A DNA stretch of 36,624 nt from NCBI GenBank assembly GCA_027488855.1, contig JAIYAV010000376.1:1-36624 (forward strand), in the 5' to 3' direction. The stretch is from Saprospiraceae bacterium (GTDB lineage Bacteria > Bacteroidota > Bacteroidia > Chitinophagales > Saprospiraceae). The notes under the pieces are model-generated. The model had not been told where the DNA came from, did no database searches, and worked only from the letters and a program-made list of their open reading frames with translations. This document shows positions 8,310 to 16,938 of this stretch, piece after piece; position 1 is the first letter of the stretch, and each line of letters starts with the position of its first letter. The position numbers were made by a program, and so were the translations under genes.

Positions 8310-9968
8310 ATGAAAACAAGCACATATTTCTATTTTATCTTACTCCTCTTATTCGGCTGTAGCCTCGAAGAGGAGATATTGGATACCCTCACTCCTGAAA
8401 ACTCCATCTCAAAGCAGGCCGATGTTACGGCTTTTTTGAATGGCACCTATGCTTTACTGCAGAGCGATGGTGGATTCAAGGCCAATTATGCCATTTTTTG
8501 GTCTACGGCTGATGACATCAATATTCGACCCAGTGTTGGTACCAATATTGCATATTCCATCAAAACGCATGACTCCTCTACGCCCGCCACCAGCGGTTTT
8601 TGGAATGCCATGTACCAAACCATCAATCGCTGCAATTTTCTGTTGGAGAAAATAGAACCTTTGAGCATCAATGAGGCTTACAAAAAAAGGGTGAAAGGCG
8701 AACTTTATTTCTTGCGGGGGTTTGCTTACTTCTATTTGGTTAGGCTGTATGGCGATGTACCCATTCGCCTAAAAGCAACGGCCCTGACCGATGATTTGAC
8801 CCTGACTAGGTCGCCAGTTGATCAGGTCTTTGCGCAAATTTTTAAAGATTTCCAGGCGGCTTCATCTTCACTATTGACCCGAACTGCTTTGCCCAGTGCA
8901 GAATTTGGCCACGCTACCAAAGGAGCTGCGCAAGCCATGCTCGCCAAGGCTTATTTAACTTATGCCTCCTATCAAAACCTGCAGGGCACCAGCGGAACGT
9001 CCAACTTCGCACTTGCACAGGTTTATGCCGATAGTGTCATCAATTCCAACCAATACAAATTGATTCCATCCTACAATGATTTGTGGGATGTATCCAAAGA
9101 AAGGGATGCCTACCAGGAAGTTATCTTTGGCGTGGCTTTTACTAGAGACGCTCAATTGGGGACTTTAGGCTCACAATTTGCTGGTTTTTTCATGCCCACT
9201 TCCATGCCCAATGTGGCTGGGCAAGGTGTACTTAAAACCGGTGTAGCCAACTATGTGGTGCAGCCTTGGTTTTATGCAAAGTATTCCGAAGGAGATTTTC
9301 TGAATGACTACCGGGTAGAGCGCTCGTTTTTGACCACCTGGCAAAACACCTCCAATCCGAGCCGCAAGGTCATCACCTTTCCGCTGTTGAGAGCTACTAC
9401 AGCCAGCAATGAATTGACCGAACCTCAGCCCTATATCAATAAATATGTCGATGGTGCAGGCCTTAGCAACTCCAATCAGGAAAATGACTTTTTTGTCATC
9501 CGCCTGGCTGAAGTGTATTTGATCAAAGCAGAAGCCGAAAACGAAATCAATGGCCCGACAACAGTGGCCTACGCAGCCTTTAATAAATTGCGGGAACGGG
9601 CCAGAAATGCCAACAACGTGCCCCGAGCTACCCCAGCTAATCTTGCAGCAGGATTGACCCAGGATCAATTCCGCTTGAAAGTTTTTGACGAACGGGCACT
9701 GGAGTTGTTTGCCGAAGGGCATCGCTGGTTTGACCTCGTAAGGTTCAAAGCCCCCAACGGCAAAAGCATGATGGAGTATCAGTTTGGGACGGTTTTACCC
9801 GCATTGAAAGCAGGGTTGCCTACCTACAACAATGCAGCCCGGAGATGGGACGGAGGACTTACCGAAAACAACAGCATCTCGGCTTTTAATCCGAGGCTTT
9901 TGTTGCTGCCGATTCCCCAATCTGAAATCGTAGCCAACCCCAAAATGACCCAGAATTCTGGGTATTAG
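8310..9968 (+). CDS. SusD/RagB-family glycan-binding lipoprotein
   Basis: 552 residues from ATG 8310; the in-frame TTG at 8277 would precede the signal peptide and is rejected. The N-terminus MKTSTYFYFILLLLFGCSLE is a lipoprotein signal with the lipobox cysteine at residue 17. SusD landmarks include WNAMYQTINRCNFLLEKIE, GELYFLRGFAYFYLVRLYGDVP, the TPR-like KGAAQAMLAKAYLTYA, the late FVIRLAEVYLIKAEAENE, and the typical C-terminal LFAEGHRWFDLVRF with LPIPQSEIVANPKMTQNSGY. It lies 72 bases after susC and is the surface lid/binding subunit of the same importer. Confidence 0.95.
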   Translation: MKTSTYFYFILLLLFGCSLEEEILDTLTPENSISKQADVTAFLNGTYALLQSDGGFKANYAIFWSTADDINIRPSVGTNIAYSIKTHDSSTPATSGFWNAMYQTINRCNFLLEKIEPLSINEAYKKRVKGELYFLRGFAYFYLVRLYGDVPIRLKATALTDDLTLTRSPVDQVFAQIFKDFQAASSSLLTRTALPSAEFGHATKGAAQAMLAKAYLTYASYQNLQGTSGTSNFALAQVYADSVINSNQYKLIPSYNDLWDVSKERDAYQEVIFGVAFTRDAQLGTLGSQFAGFFMPTSMPNVAGQGVLKTGVANYVVQPWFYAKYSEGDFLNDYRVERSFLTTWQNTSNPSRKVITFPLLRATTASNELTEPQPYINKYVDGAGLSNSNQENDFFVIRLAEVYLIKAEAENEINGPTTVAYAAFNKLRERARNANNVPRATPANLAAGLTQDQFRLKVFDERALELFAEGHRWFDLVRFKAPNGKSMMEYQFGTVLPALKAGLPTYNNAARRWDGGLTENNSISAFNPRLLLLPIPQSEIVANPKMTQNSGY

Positions 9969-10308
9969 CGTGTAATCTGAATTCCTTAGTAGTGGGGCAA
10001 AAAAATTAGACTTGAGGTGAATTGATAATCAACAGGTTGAGGAAGTTTAAGGACAACGACCAGCGGCAGCGCCGCCAAAACGTCTGTAGCATTTAGACCG
10101 TGCAGGACTGTTAAGGTGCGGAGCACCGGAACAAAAGGCAATAGTTGCGGTACTACGTACCTCAAAATCTATCTTCGTTCCTTGTACTACAGACGTTTTG
10201 GCGGCTCTGCCGCTGGTCGTTATGATTAAGATTACACAATTACCTGAAAATCAGATCGCCTCAAGCCTATTAGAAATAAGGAAGTCAGAAAAATTTAATA
10301 CTGAGCTT
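9969..10308. other. Intergenic region between susD and the GH105-like gene
   Basis: About 340 bases without a convincing gene. It holds the symmetric repeat element described separately. I see no canonical terminator directly after susD and no clear TTTG/TAnnTTTG promoter before the next gene. The open frame that extends upstream to 10198 begins inside the right arm of the repeat. Confidence 0.6.
10055..10221 (+). repeat. Symmetric palindromic element with four nested mini-hairpins
   Basis: Terminal arms 10055-10089 and 10187-10221 are 35-base inverted repeats with one mismatch. Inside are four 13-base hairpins, each a 5-bp stem with a 3-base loop: GCGGC-AGC-GCCGC (10063-10075), GGTGC-GGA-GCACC (10115-10127), GGTAC-TAC-GTACC (10149-10161) and GCGGC-TCT-GCCGC (10201-10213). 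Their centres are 52, 34 and 52 bases apart, symmetric about 10138. The second and third hairpins are inverted relatives that differ by a compensated stem pair (G-C versus A-T). No open reading frame belongs to it. It looks like a dispersed non-autonomous or REP-like element rather than a terminator. It abuts an ATG at 10222. Confidence 0.8.
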
Positions 10309-11823
10309 ATGAAATACCGTTATCCTTTGTTCGCTTCGATGTTCTCCTTGTTTTTGATTGGGGCACTGGCGTGGTTTATCCCATACTCCCCCCAACCCAG
10401 TGCAAACAAGGTGGCTACCTATGCACTGGCCAAATTGGAAGGAACAGGGACTTTTCAAGACAGAAATGAATTGGGCGGCGCGCATTTCTCGCTCCAAACC
10501 GTAACCATTCAAACCGACGATCCGCAAAGTGTTCTGAGGCTGAAATGGAACGGGGTAAGTAAGCAGTCATTGGGTCAAAATCCTCGCTTTCGATTGAGTT
10601 TGGCTTCGGGTTTGCGCACTTACCAATTCTTGGAATTGTCCTTGCCCAAAGGCGATATATTGGGGACGATAGACATCTCAATGGCAACCAGTTATCAGGT
10701 CTTCGAGTGGATTGTTCCTCAAGAAAGCATTGATTCGATCTTGGAGCAAGGGATTGAAATTCGGGTAAAAGGTAAGGGTGTGGCCGTCAGTTTTTTTGTT
10801 GCGGGTGAACAGGTTCCCCCGGCACTCTGCCCTCATCTGCTCATTCCGGGTAAGCTCAGCCCCGAAAAAGAGTTTTTCAAACGTTTCATTACCCGTGCCG
10901 GAACAACGAATTACGGTTGGGAAGGGGCTTGTGTATTGGATGGCTTGGCGGCATTATCCGCTCAATCGAAGCGCCCGCTCCCTTATCAGAAAGCGCTAGA
11001 AAGCTTGTTGCAATCGTACTTTCCAGAAAAATCACCTCTGAAAACTTACCCTAGTGTTGAAAATACTTCCTGTGTGGCCCAACTGGCTTTTTGGCAACCC
11101 AAGCATCCTGAAATAGCCAATGTACTTGCCTTTTGGCAAAGTCGGAAAAATGGAAAGGGGGAAATCATCGATCACCGACAGACTGCGGCGGAGGGAAATT
11201 ATACCGTTGCTTGGCCTTTGGCGGTAATTGCTAAACAGCTCAATAGACCAGAATTAGCCGAAGAGGCCATTGCCCAATTGCGGGTGAGAAAAGCCCATCT
11301 GGTAGATGAAAAAGGGGCAATCTGGTTGCGACATCGGGAAGGGGGCACCCCTTTACGCACCTACAAACTTTGGTCGAGGGGAATTACCTGGTATTTTTTA
11401 GGCATGGCCAAAACCATGGATTTGCTTCCCCAACCTCCTCCCGATTTGATTGCTGAATACCAAAGGACTGCAAACTACTTGCGCACTTTACAAGATGCGG
11501 AAGGAATGTGGCATGTATTTGCGGAGGAGCTGGAAACGATCCCGGAATCTTCAGGTACCGCAGGTATTGCCACGGCCATGGCCATTGGCATAAGAAGAGG
11601 TTGGATCGGAGAGGAATTCAGGCCGGTTGCCCTGAAATCATTGGCTGCGCTCCGCAGTCGCCTTACCCCAGATGGATTTTTGAAGAGTGTTGCCTATTGT
11701 AATCGTGCCGAGGGCGGCGAGGAATTCCAGCGCAAATCAAAAGGTTCAATCCTTCAATTTGGAATGGGGTTTTATGCCCAATTGGTGGCCGAACTCGACC
11801 CCAGAAGCATACCTTACTTATAG
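10309..11823 (+). CDS. Divergent GH88/GH105-like (alpha/alpha)6 protein, membrane-anchored or secreted
   Basis: 504 residues from ATG 10309 (MKYRYPLFASMFSLFLIGAL), chosen because it begins directly with a signal/anchor segment. In-frame ATG 10222 adds 29 residues with no recognisable role, and the start at 10198 lies inside a repeat element. Residues about 30-190 form a beta-rich region of unknown type. The C-terminal half has the alternating helix pattern of unsaturated uronyl hydrolases: YKLWSRGITWYFLGMAKTMD, LQDAEGMWHVFAEELETIPESSGTAGIATAMAIGIRRGW, and GFLKSVAYCN. Family members remove 4,5-unsaturated uronic acids left by lyases. The usual W-(S/A)-R-G-N-G-W is WSRGITW here, and I cannot find the family's aspartates at the expected places, so activity is uncertain. 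Its position in a PUL supports a glycan role. Confidence 0.65.
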   Translation: MKYRYPLFASMFSLFLIGALAWFIPYSPQPSANKVATYALAKLEGTGTFQDRNELGGAHFSLQTVTIQTDDPQSVLRLKWNGVSKQSLGQNPRFRLSLASGLRTYQFLELSLPKGDILGTIDISMATSYQVFEWIVPQESIDSILEQGIEIRVKGKGVAVSFFVAGEQVPPALCPHLLIPGKLSPEKEFFKRFITRAGTTNYGWEGACVLDGLAALSAQSKRPLPYQKALESLLQSYFPEKSPLKTYPSVENTSCVAQLAFWQPKHPEIANVLAFWQSRKNGKGEIIDHRQTAAEGNYTVAWPLAVIAKQLNRPELAEEAIAQLRVRKAHLVDEKGAIWLRHREGGTPLRTYKLWSRGITWYFLGMAKTMDLLPQPPPDLIAEYQRTANYLRTLQDAEGMWHVFAEELETIPESSGTAGIATAMAIGIRRGWIGEEFRPVALKSLAALRSRLTPDGFLKSVAYCNRAEGGEEFQRKSKGSILQFGMGFYAQLVAELDPRSIPYL

Positions 11824-11877
11824 TCAGTCTTTTGCGAGCTAAACGAAACTTCCTATTCCCAAAAAAATACTAAAATC

Positions 11878-14658
11878 ATGACTGCTGTTTATTCTTTTCA
11901 GACTCAATGGTGGAAAGGCAGGATTACATGCCTCCTGCTCACCTTCGCTGCCTTGGGCTTTGTCTCAGCTGAGATACCCCCCAAAGCAAACCTCGCACTG
12001 ACCTTTTATGTTGACCCTAGCAAAGGGAATGATCAAGCCAGTGGGAGTTTGGACCAACCCTTTCGAAGCATCTCCAGAGCTAGAGATGCCGTCCGATCGG
12101 TCAATTCATCGATGACTAGCGACATCTACGTTTACTTGCGTGGCGGGGAGTACCCGCTCTCTGAAACATTGACATTTGGAAAAACCGACAGTGGAAACAA
12201 TGGATTTTCAGTAATTTATCAAGCATACAAGGATGAAAAACCAATAATTACAGGTGGAAAGTCAGTTCGAGAATGGAAACAGGTCGGTGGCAAAAACTAC
12301 TTTGTAGCCGATGTCCCCTCTGGAGCCTATCCAAGTTATTTTCGAAACATCTGGATCGATGGCAAGCGGGCAACCCAAGCTCAAAGTGGTTTTATCACTG
12401 CTCATGCCATGAATTATGATGATCCCAGCACCCCGCAGGTCCGGGATGGATTCATCGTTAAAGCTGCTGATTTAAAAAGCTATTCCAATCTGAACAACAT
12501 CCGAATTTTCCAATGTGGGGTTTTTAAGCATGTGGAGCTTCCTGTCAACAACATCGTCTCGCTGACCAATGAGGAGAAAGCCATCGTGATAAAACAGCCT
12601 GCTTTTTTCGATTGGAGCAATAACTATGTCTTTGATTCCCCCAATACCCTACGGGTGTTCAATGCTTTTGAAGAGTTGGATGAACCAGGAGAGTTTTACC
12701 TGGATCGGGGTACCCGAAAAATTTACTACTATCCGCGCTCCAACGAAAACCTCAATACCGCCAACGTGATCGTGCCCAACATTGAAACGCTGGTCAAAAT
12801 TCAAGGCACGGCCACGGGAATTGCCAGCAATCTCCAATTCGAAGGCATCTCTTTCCGCTACGGCAACTGGACTACGCCCTCCTTCAAGGAAATTGGGCGC
12901 AGTCAGGCCGACCTGTATGCTGATTATTCGGCCATTGAAGGGCAGCTTCAGCTTCAGTATACGGACAAAATTGTGTTTAAAAAGTGCCGTTTTGAGCATT
13001 TTCCCAATACCGCGATTTACCTACCCGACAACAACCGCAATACCCTCATCGAAGGGAATGTCTTTTTCGATCTTTCGGCTGCTGCGGTCATCATCGGAAA
13101 AGACATGACTCCCAGAGCAACGGTCAACGTCAATACGATGATTCGCAATAATGTGATCCGATCCATCGGCGCTGATTTTTTTCAGGCATCAGGCATTTAC
13201 GCCAATACCAGCAAAGACCTCAGCATCTTAAACAATGATGTTGCCGATGTAGCTTATTTCGGGATCAATCAACGCTACCAAGATGTAAGCACAAATTTTG
13301 TGGGGAACACCCAAATCAGATTCAATCGGGTTACCAATTATTGCACGGCCAGCAGGTATGGCTTCGGTATCGGCGATGAAGTGGCTGGCTTTTACTTCTT
13401 TGGTGTTCAAAACTCTACGGTAAGTGACAATTATGCGCAGTATGCAGGCAATAAAAAAATTGCAGGTGCTTTCAGGCAAGACCAATACGGACTCAACAAT
13501 ACCTGGACAAACAATGTAGCTGACTGCAAAACCGCCGACAGGTCTTTTTCCTGGCACAATCTAGCCAACGTGAATGTGCGATTTATAAATAATTTTGCCA
13601 ATATCAAAGGCGATTTCCCTACTACTACTTCTGCCACGAATACAAACTTTAAAATAGAAACGAGCTGGTCGCCTGCTGCTCAAGCCATCATGGATGCTGC
13701 CGGACTTGAACCACAGTATCGTTATCTCTTGGACGAATTTGGCAAAGATGAATACGATTTAACTGCCGTACCGAAGGTTACCGATCTTGATTGGAGCAAA
13801 GCTTTGTGGGAGTACCTCCTGGGCAAAAGAGTACCGTTTGTTCAAAGCCTGGCGTATTGGCGAACCAGATGGGGCAACAATCAAATGCTGGCAATGCAAG
13901 ACGGTGCAGTTAAAATCACGAACCCCACCTTTGGCTCAGCAGTAATCTTTAGAGGTGCTTTTTATGGCAATGAAACCATCCGCTTCAATGCGCGGTTCAG
14001 CGAAACCGGCACAGGAAAACAGATCATTGCCTTCCGGGCTGAAAACTGTACCGAACAACATATGGAACAAGCCAACTACCAGTTGCTCTTTACACCCAAC
14101 ACAATTGAATTACAACGGTACAATCACGACCGCTCCAAGGTGGTCTTGTTGGGCAATGGAGGAGTGCTTGGCGCTACTAAATCCTATGAATCAAAGCTCT
14201 ATTCTTCCGAAGAACTCATCGAAATCACTACGCTCAATCAATCCGATGGGGTCAGGATTGTATTGAAAATCGCAGGCCTTACACAAATTGATGTGGTAGA
14301 TAAAACGGCAGGTTACCTGACCAAGCCCGGCTTTTTGATTTTCAATGCTGGAAAATTGACCGGGAGCATGTTTATCCGCGATGCAGCAGTTGCAACCAGC
14401 ACCTCAAATCCCTCTGAAGTAAAAGGCACCCTGTACCCCAATCCCAACAGAGGATACGAGTTTTCGGTCAAAAATAAAGAGCCCATTGCCAATGTTCTGC
14501 TCCTTGCTGCTGACGGACGCCAGTTGGCCGTTGAGTTTACGCGCAAAAACAACCAGGAGTTTTCAATCAAACCACAGCTGCCACTGCGGGGAGGTACTTA
14601 TATTCTGTCCGTTCAAACTTCGAAGGGAATCCATTCTTATCAAGTAATCGTTCAATAA
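11878..14658 (+). CDS. Secreted right-handed beta-helix protein with T9SS sorting domain
   Basis: 926 residues. A signal-like hydrophobic stretch lies at about residues 16-32 (ITCLLLTFAALGFVSAE). The mature start has the signature FYVDPSKGNDQASGSLDQPF then SRARDAVR, YVYLRGGEYPLSETLTF and YQAYKDEKPIITGGKSVREW, which heads many parallel beta-helix carbohydrate enzymes (GH141-like and other beta-helix families). Helix coils run to about residue 590 with repeated asparagine-rich turns such as NTLIEGNVFFDLSAAAVIIG and NTSKDLSILNNDVADVAYFG. Then follow a beta-sandwich-like region and a T9SS type A sorting domain (about 848-926, GTLYPNPNRG to SYQVIVQ). Likely acts outside the cell on a polysaccharide. 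Family assignment beyond beta-helix is not secure. The next gene starts 7 bases later. Confidence 0.8.
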   Translation: MTAVYSFQTQWWKGRITCLLLTFAALGFVSAEIPPKANLALTFYVDPSKGNDQASGSLDQPFRSISRARDAVRSVNSSMTSDIYVYLRGGEYPLSETLTFGKTDSGNNGFSVIYQAYKDEKPIITGGKSVREWKQVGGKNYFVADVPSGAYPSYFRNIWIDGKRATQAQSGFITAHAMNYDDPSTPQVRDGFIVKAADLKSYSNLNNIRIFQCGVFKHVELPVNNIVSLTNEEKAIVIKQPAFFDWSNNYVFDSPNTLRVFNAFEELDEPGEFYLDRGTRKIYYYPRSNENLNTANVIVPNIETLVKIQGTATGIASNLQFEGISFRYGNWTTPSFKEIGRSQADLYADYSAIEGQLQLQYTDKIVFKKCRFEHFPNTAIYLPDNNRNTLIEGNVFFDLSAAAVIIGKDMTPRATVNVNTMIRNNVIRSIGADFFQASGIYANTSKDLSILNNDVADVAYFGINQRYQDVSTNFVGNTQIRFNRVTNYCTASRYGFGIGDEVAGFYFFGVQNSTVSDNYAQYAGNKKIAGAFRQDQYGLNNTWTNNVADCKTADRSFSWHNLANVNVRFINNFANIKGDFPTTTSATNTNFKIETSWSPAAQAIMDAAGLEPQYRYLLDEFGKDEYDLTAVPKVTDLDWSKALWEYLLGKRVPFVQSLAYWRTRWGNNQMLAMQDGAVKITNPTFGSAVIFRGAFYGNETIRFNARFSETGTGKQIIAFRAENCTEQHMEQANYQLLFTPNTIELQRYNHDRSKVVLLGNGGVLGATKSYESKLYSSEELIEITTLNQSDGVRIVLKIAGLTQIDVVDKTAGYLTKPGFLIFNAGKLTGSMFIRDAAVATSTSNPSEVKGTLYPNPNRGYEFSVKNKEPIANVLLLAADGRQLAVEFTRKNNQEFSIKPQLPLRGGTYILSVQTSKGIHSYQVIVQ

Positions 14659-14665
14659 CCTTGCC

Positions 14666-16447
14666 ATGACCAAGTACCTATTCATCATCATGCTCTTCTT
14701 AATTGGCTGCAAACCAACCGACATTATTCGTCCTGAGGATAAAGTTCCGGTGGTGAACAACCTTACCTATGCGCCAAGCAAGCTCTCTCCCGAAGAGAAA
14801 AACGCGTTGACAAAATCTCTGGCAAGCACACACCAAAACTACGATCCAGTTGAAAAAATGATCTGGGTAACCCTCAATGGGTACAATTACCATACCGATG
14901 CGACCTCGGGCCGTTTTCACCGCATTGGCAATTCATTTACCTATGCCCTGGAACTCCTTGAACTGGGCGATCAACAGTATGAGCAACGTGCATTCGATAT
15001 CATCGAAAGGTGTATTGGCCTACAGGATACCGTACGCAGTTCCCGCACCTATGGCATCTGGGGCTATTTTTTGGAAGAGCCCCTGGCTACCAAAAAATCT
15101 CCTCCCGATTTCAATATGGCCGATTTCTTTAGCGTGACTTTACTCGACATCTGGATGAAGCACCAACAGAAACTCCCCAGCCAGTTAAAACCCATTATTC
15201 GATTGTCTCTGATTCGAGCTGCTGAATCCATCCAGAAAAGAGACATTACCCCAAGTTACACCAATATCGCCATCATGGGCACCTATGTGACTTACCTGGT
15301 GTCCAATCTCTTTTATTTGAAAGACATGCAAGTGTATGCCAACAACCGGCTGAAACGCTTTTACGATTACACCCTTGAAAAAGGAGGGTTTACCGAATAC
15401 AACAGCCCAACCTATGCCATTACTGCACTAGATGAACTAAACAGAATGCAGCAACACATCATTGAACCCGTAGCCAAGCAAATGATTGATCAACTTTATT
15501 ACATCGGCTGGAAAATGATTGCCGTGCATTATCACAGCCCATCAGGGCAATGGGCGGGGCCACATAGTCGTGCTTACAGTTCAATTCTGGGGAATGCTTT
15601 CTATGCCCTCACTTATCGGGCTTCTAATGGCGTTATTCAGATACAGCCCAACAATGCAGTGACCTACAGCCGCTTGAATCACATCATTCCCAAGGATTTG
15701 TACCCGTTTTTTCGGGCAGGCAACTACCCCCGTACTCAAAAAGACATCTTCGAAATCAGCGCTCCTCAAATCATTGGCACCACTTACCTCCACCCAAACT
15801 TTGCCCTGGCTACGGCCAACCGTTCTTCAATGTGGAACCAAAGACGGCCATTTTTGGCGTATTGGGGTGTCTTGCCACAACCAAAATACCTTCAGGTTCG
15901 ATTTTTACACGACAACTATGATTTTAGCTCTGCCAGTTTTTATAGCCAGCAACAAGAGAATAAGGTTTTGGCCGCCATCAACCTCAATCTGGATGCTGGT
16001 GACAAACACATTAGCATCGATCGCATCAAAACAGGTAAGTTTATGGCCAAAGATTTAAGAATCCGCTTTGAATTTGGCAAACAAACCAGTGAAGTTTTAC
16101 CCGTTAAAAACGACCAGGCGATTGGAGCTACTGTTGATGGATTACAATTTAAAGTCCAGCTTTTTAAAGCTGTTTTTGAAAAATATGAGGGGCGTTGGGA
16201 AAAAAATTACAACAAAGATGGAGCATGGTGGGATTTTGTCATTTACAGCGGGCCTGAAAAAGAATTTGATTTGAAGACCATCAAAGAAGCCGCCTGGGGT
16301 TTTACGTTTTCAATGGGAAAAATTGGAGAAACACTGCCCAATGGCACCCCCGTGGTTTCGGAAGATTCTGGAAAGTTAAAAGCTGCTTGGCAGGGTTTAG
16401 CGCTTGAAATTCCTACCTCGATATTGCCTTTGCCCCAAAATCTTTAA
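14666..16447 (+). CDS. Lipoprotein of unknown function, probable helical-toroid carbohydrate enzyme
   Basis: 593 residues. A lipoprotein signal (MTKYLFIIMLFLIGCKPT) places the acylated cysteine at residue 15. Residues about 45-310 are predominantly helical with segments such as RIGNSFTYALELLELGDQQY, FFSVTLLDIWMKHQQKLP and NIAIMGTYVTYLVSNLFYLK, suggesting an alpha/alpha toroid. Strongly motif-like stretches are GGFTEYNSPTYAITALDELN (240-259) and HYHSPSGQWAGPHSRAYSS (288-306). The C-terminal half looks beta-rich. This two-part layout is that of toroid plus beta-sandwich polysaccharide lyases (heparinase II/III-like), but I do not recognise the family. It starts 7 bases after the beta-helix gene, so it is co-transcribed within the PUL. 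Function: unknown, candidate lyase. Confidence 0.7.
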   Translation: MTKYLFIIMLFLIGCKPTDIIRPEDKVPVVNNLTYAPSKLSPEEKNALTKSLASTHQNYDPVEKMIWVTLNGYNYHTDATSGRFHRIGNSFTYALELLELGDQQYEQRAFDIIERCIGLQDTVRSSRTYGIWGYFLEEPLATKKSPPDFNMADFFSVTLLDIWMKHQQKLPSQLKPIIRLSLIRAAESIQKRDITPSYTNIAIMGTYVTYLVSNLFYLKDMQVYANNRLKRFYDYTLEKGGFTEYNSPTYAITALDELNRMQQHIIEPVAKQMIDQLYYIGWKMIAVHYHSPSGQWAGPHSRAYSSILGNAFYALTYRASNGVIQIQPNNAVTYSRLNHIIPKDLYPFFRAGNYPRTQKDIFEISAPQIIGTTYLHPNFALATANRSSMWNQRRPFLAYWGVLPQPKYLQVRFLHDNYDFSSASFYSQQQENKVLAAINLNLDAGDKHISIDRIKTGKFMAKDLRIRFEFGKQTSEVLPVKNDQAIGATVDGLQFKVQLFKAVFEKYEGRWEKNYNKDGAWWDFVIYSGPEKEFDLKTIKEAAWGFTFSMGKIGETLPNGTPVVSEDSGKLKAAWQGLALEIPTSILPLPQNL

Positions 16448-16938
16448 AGAATGAGCGCGTTTCCAAAGATGTAGATTGGGCAGCGAGTGAAATCATTACT
16501 TTTTTTTCACCAAATACTATTGATTATTCCATATAAATGATTTAAATTTGTTCTACTTTTTACAGCTTACAAAAATCGGCACAAATCTAGCTTGCCGATA
16601 ATATCACATTTTGTCGATAGCCCACTTAATACGTAATCTTTGTTCCATTTCTCCAAACTTTCTTAAATTCTACTAACTGTGTTCACCACGGTTGGATTTG
16701 CATTTGTGTTCATTTTGGTAAAACAAAATGAGCACTAAACAATATTTGCCCAAATTCAGTATTTGCATTTGTTTTTCTGTTGAGTTTTAGGTTAAGCTCA
16801 GCAATTCCTATTTCCAAAGCCAAAAAAATGAAGAGAATGAAGAAAAAATAAGTTTCAATTGCTCTTTTTTCAAAACGATTTAGCCCACCCCCCATCGGTC
16901 AGCGCATCAATCAATCACAATTCCCAAAAACTAGCAAA
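16448..16938. other. AT-rich leader region before the double beta-helix gene
   Basis: 491 bases without a gene. It contains two promoter-like arrangements (16520-16550 and 16610-16642), a 12-base direct repeat ATTTGCATTTGT at 16696-16707 and 16761-16772, and an inverted repeat CATTTTG (16711-16717) / CAAAATG (16724-16730) with a 6-base loop. A weak GTGAAA...TTTCAC pair near 16488-16510 could end the preceding transcript. The length and these elements suggest the following gene has its own regulated promoter. Confidence 0.45.
16520..16550 (+). promoter_or_regulatory. Candidate promoter upstream of the double beta-helix gene
   Basis: TTG at 16520-16522, a 20-base spacer and TAAATTTG at 16543-16550, a full match to TAnnTTTG. 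A second, weaker candidate is TTTG 16610-16613 with TAATCTTTG at 16634-16642. Either would give a leader of roughly 290-380 bases. Confidence 0.35.

Noticed and set aside
10055-10221. CRISPR or tandem repeat
   Set aside because: The units are inverted and symmetric with no spacers of constant length in a direct-repeat series and no cas genes nearby.
10198-10308. Longer N-terminus of the GH105-like protein (start 10198 or ATG 10222)
   Set aside because: The first lies in the right arm of a repeat element, and the added residues precede an otherwise standard signal segment starting at 10309. ATG 10222 cannot be fully excluded.
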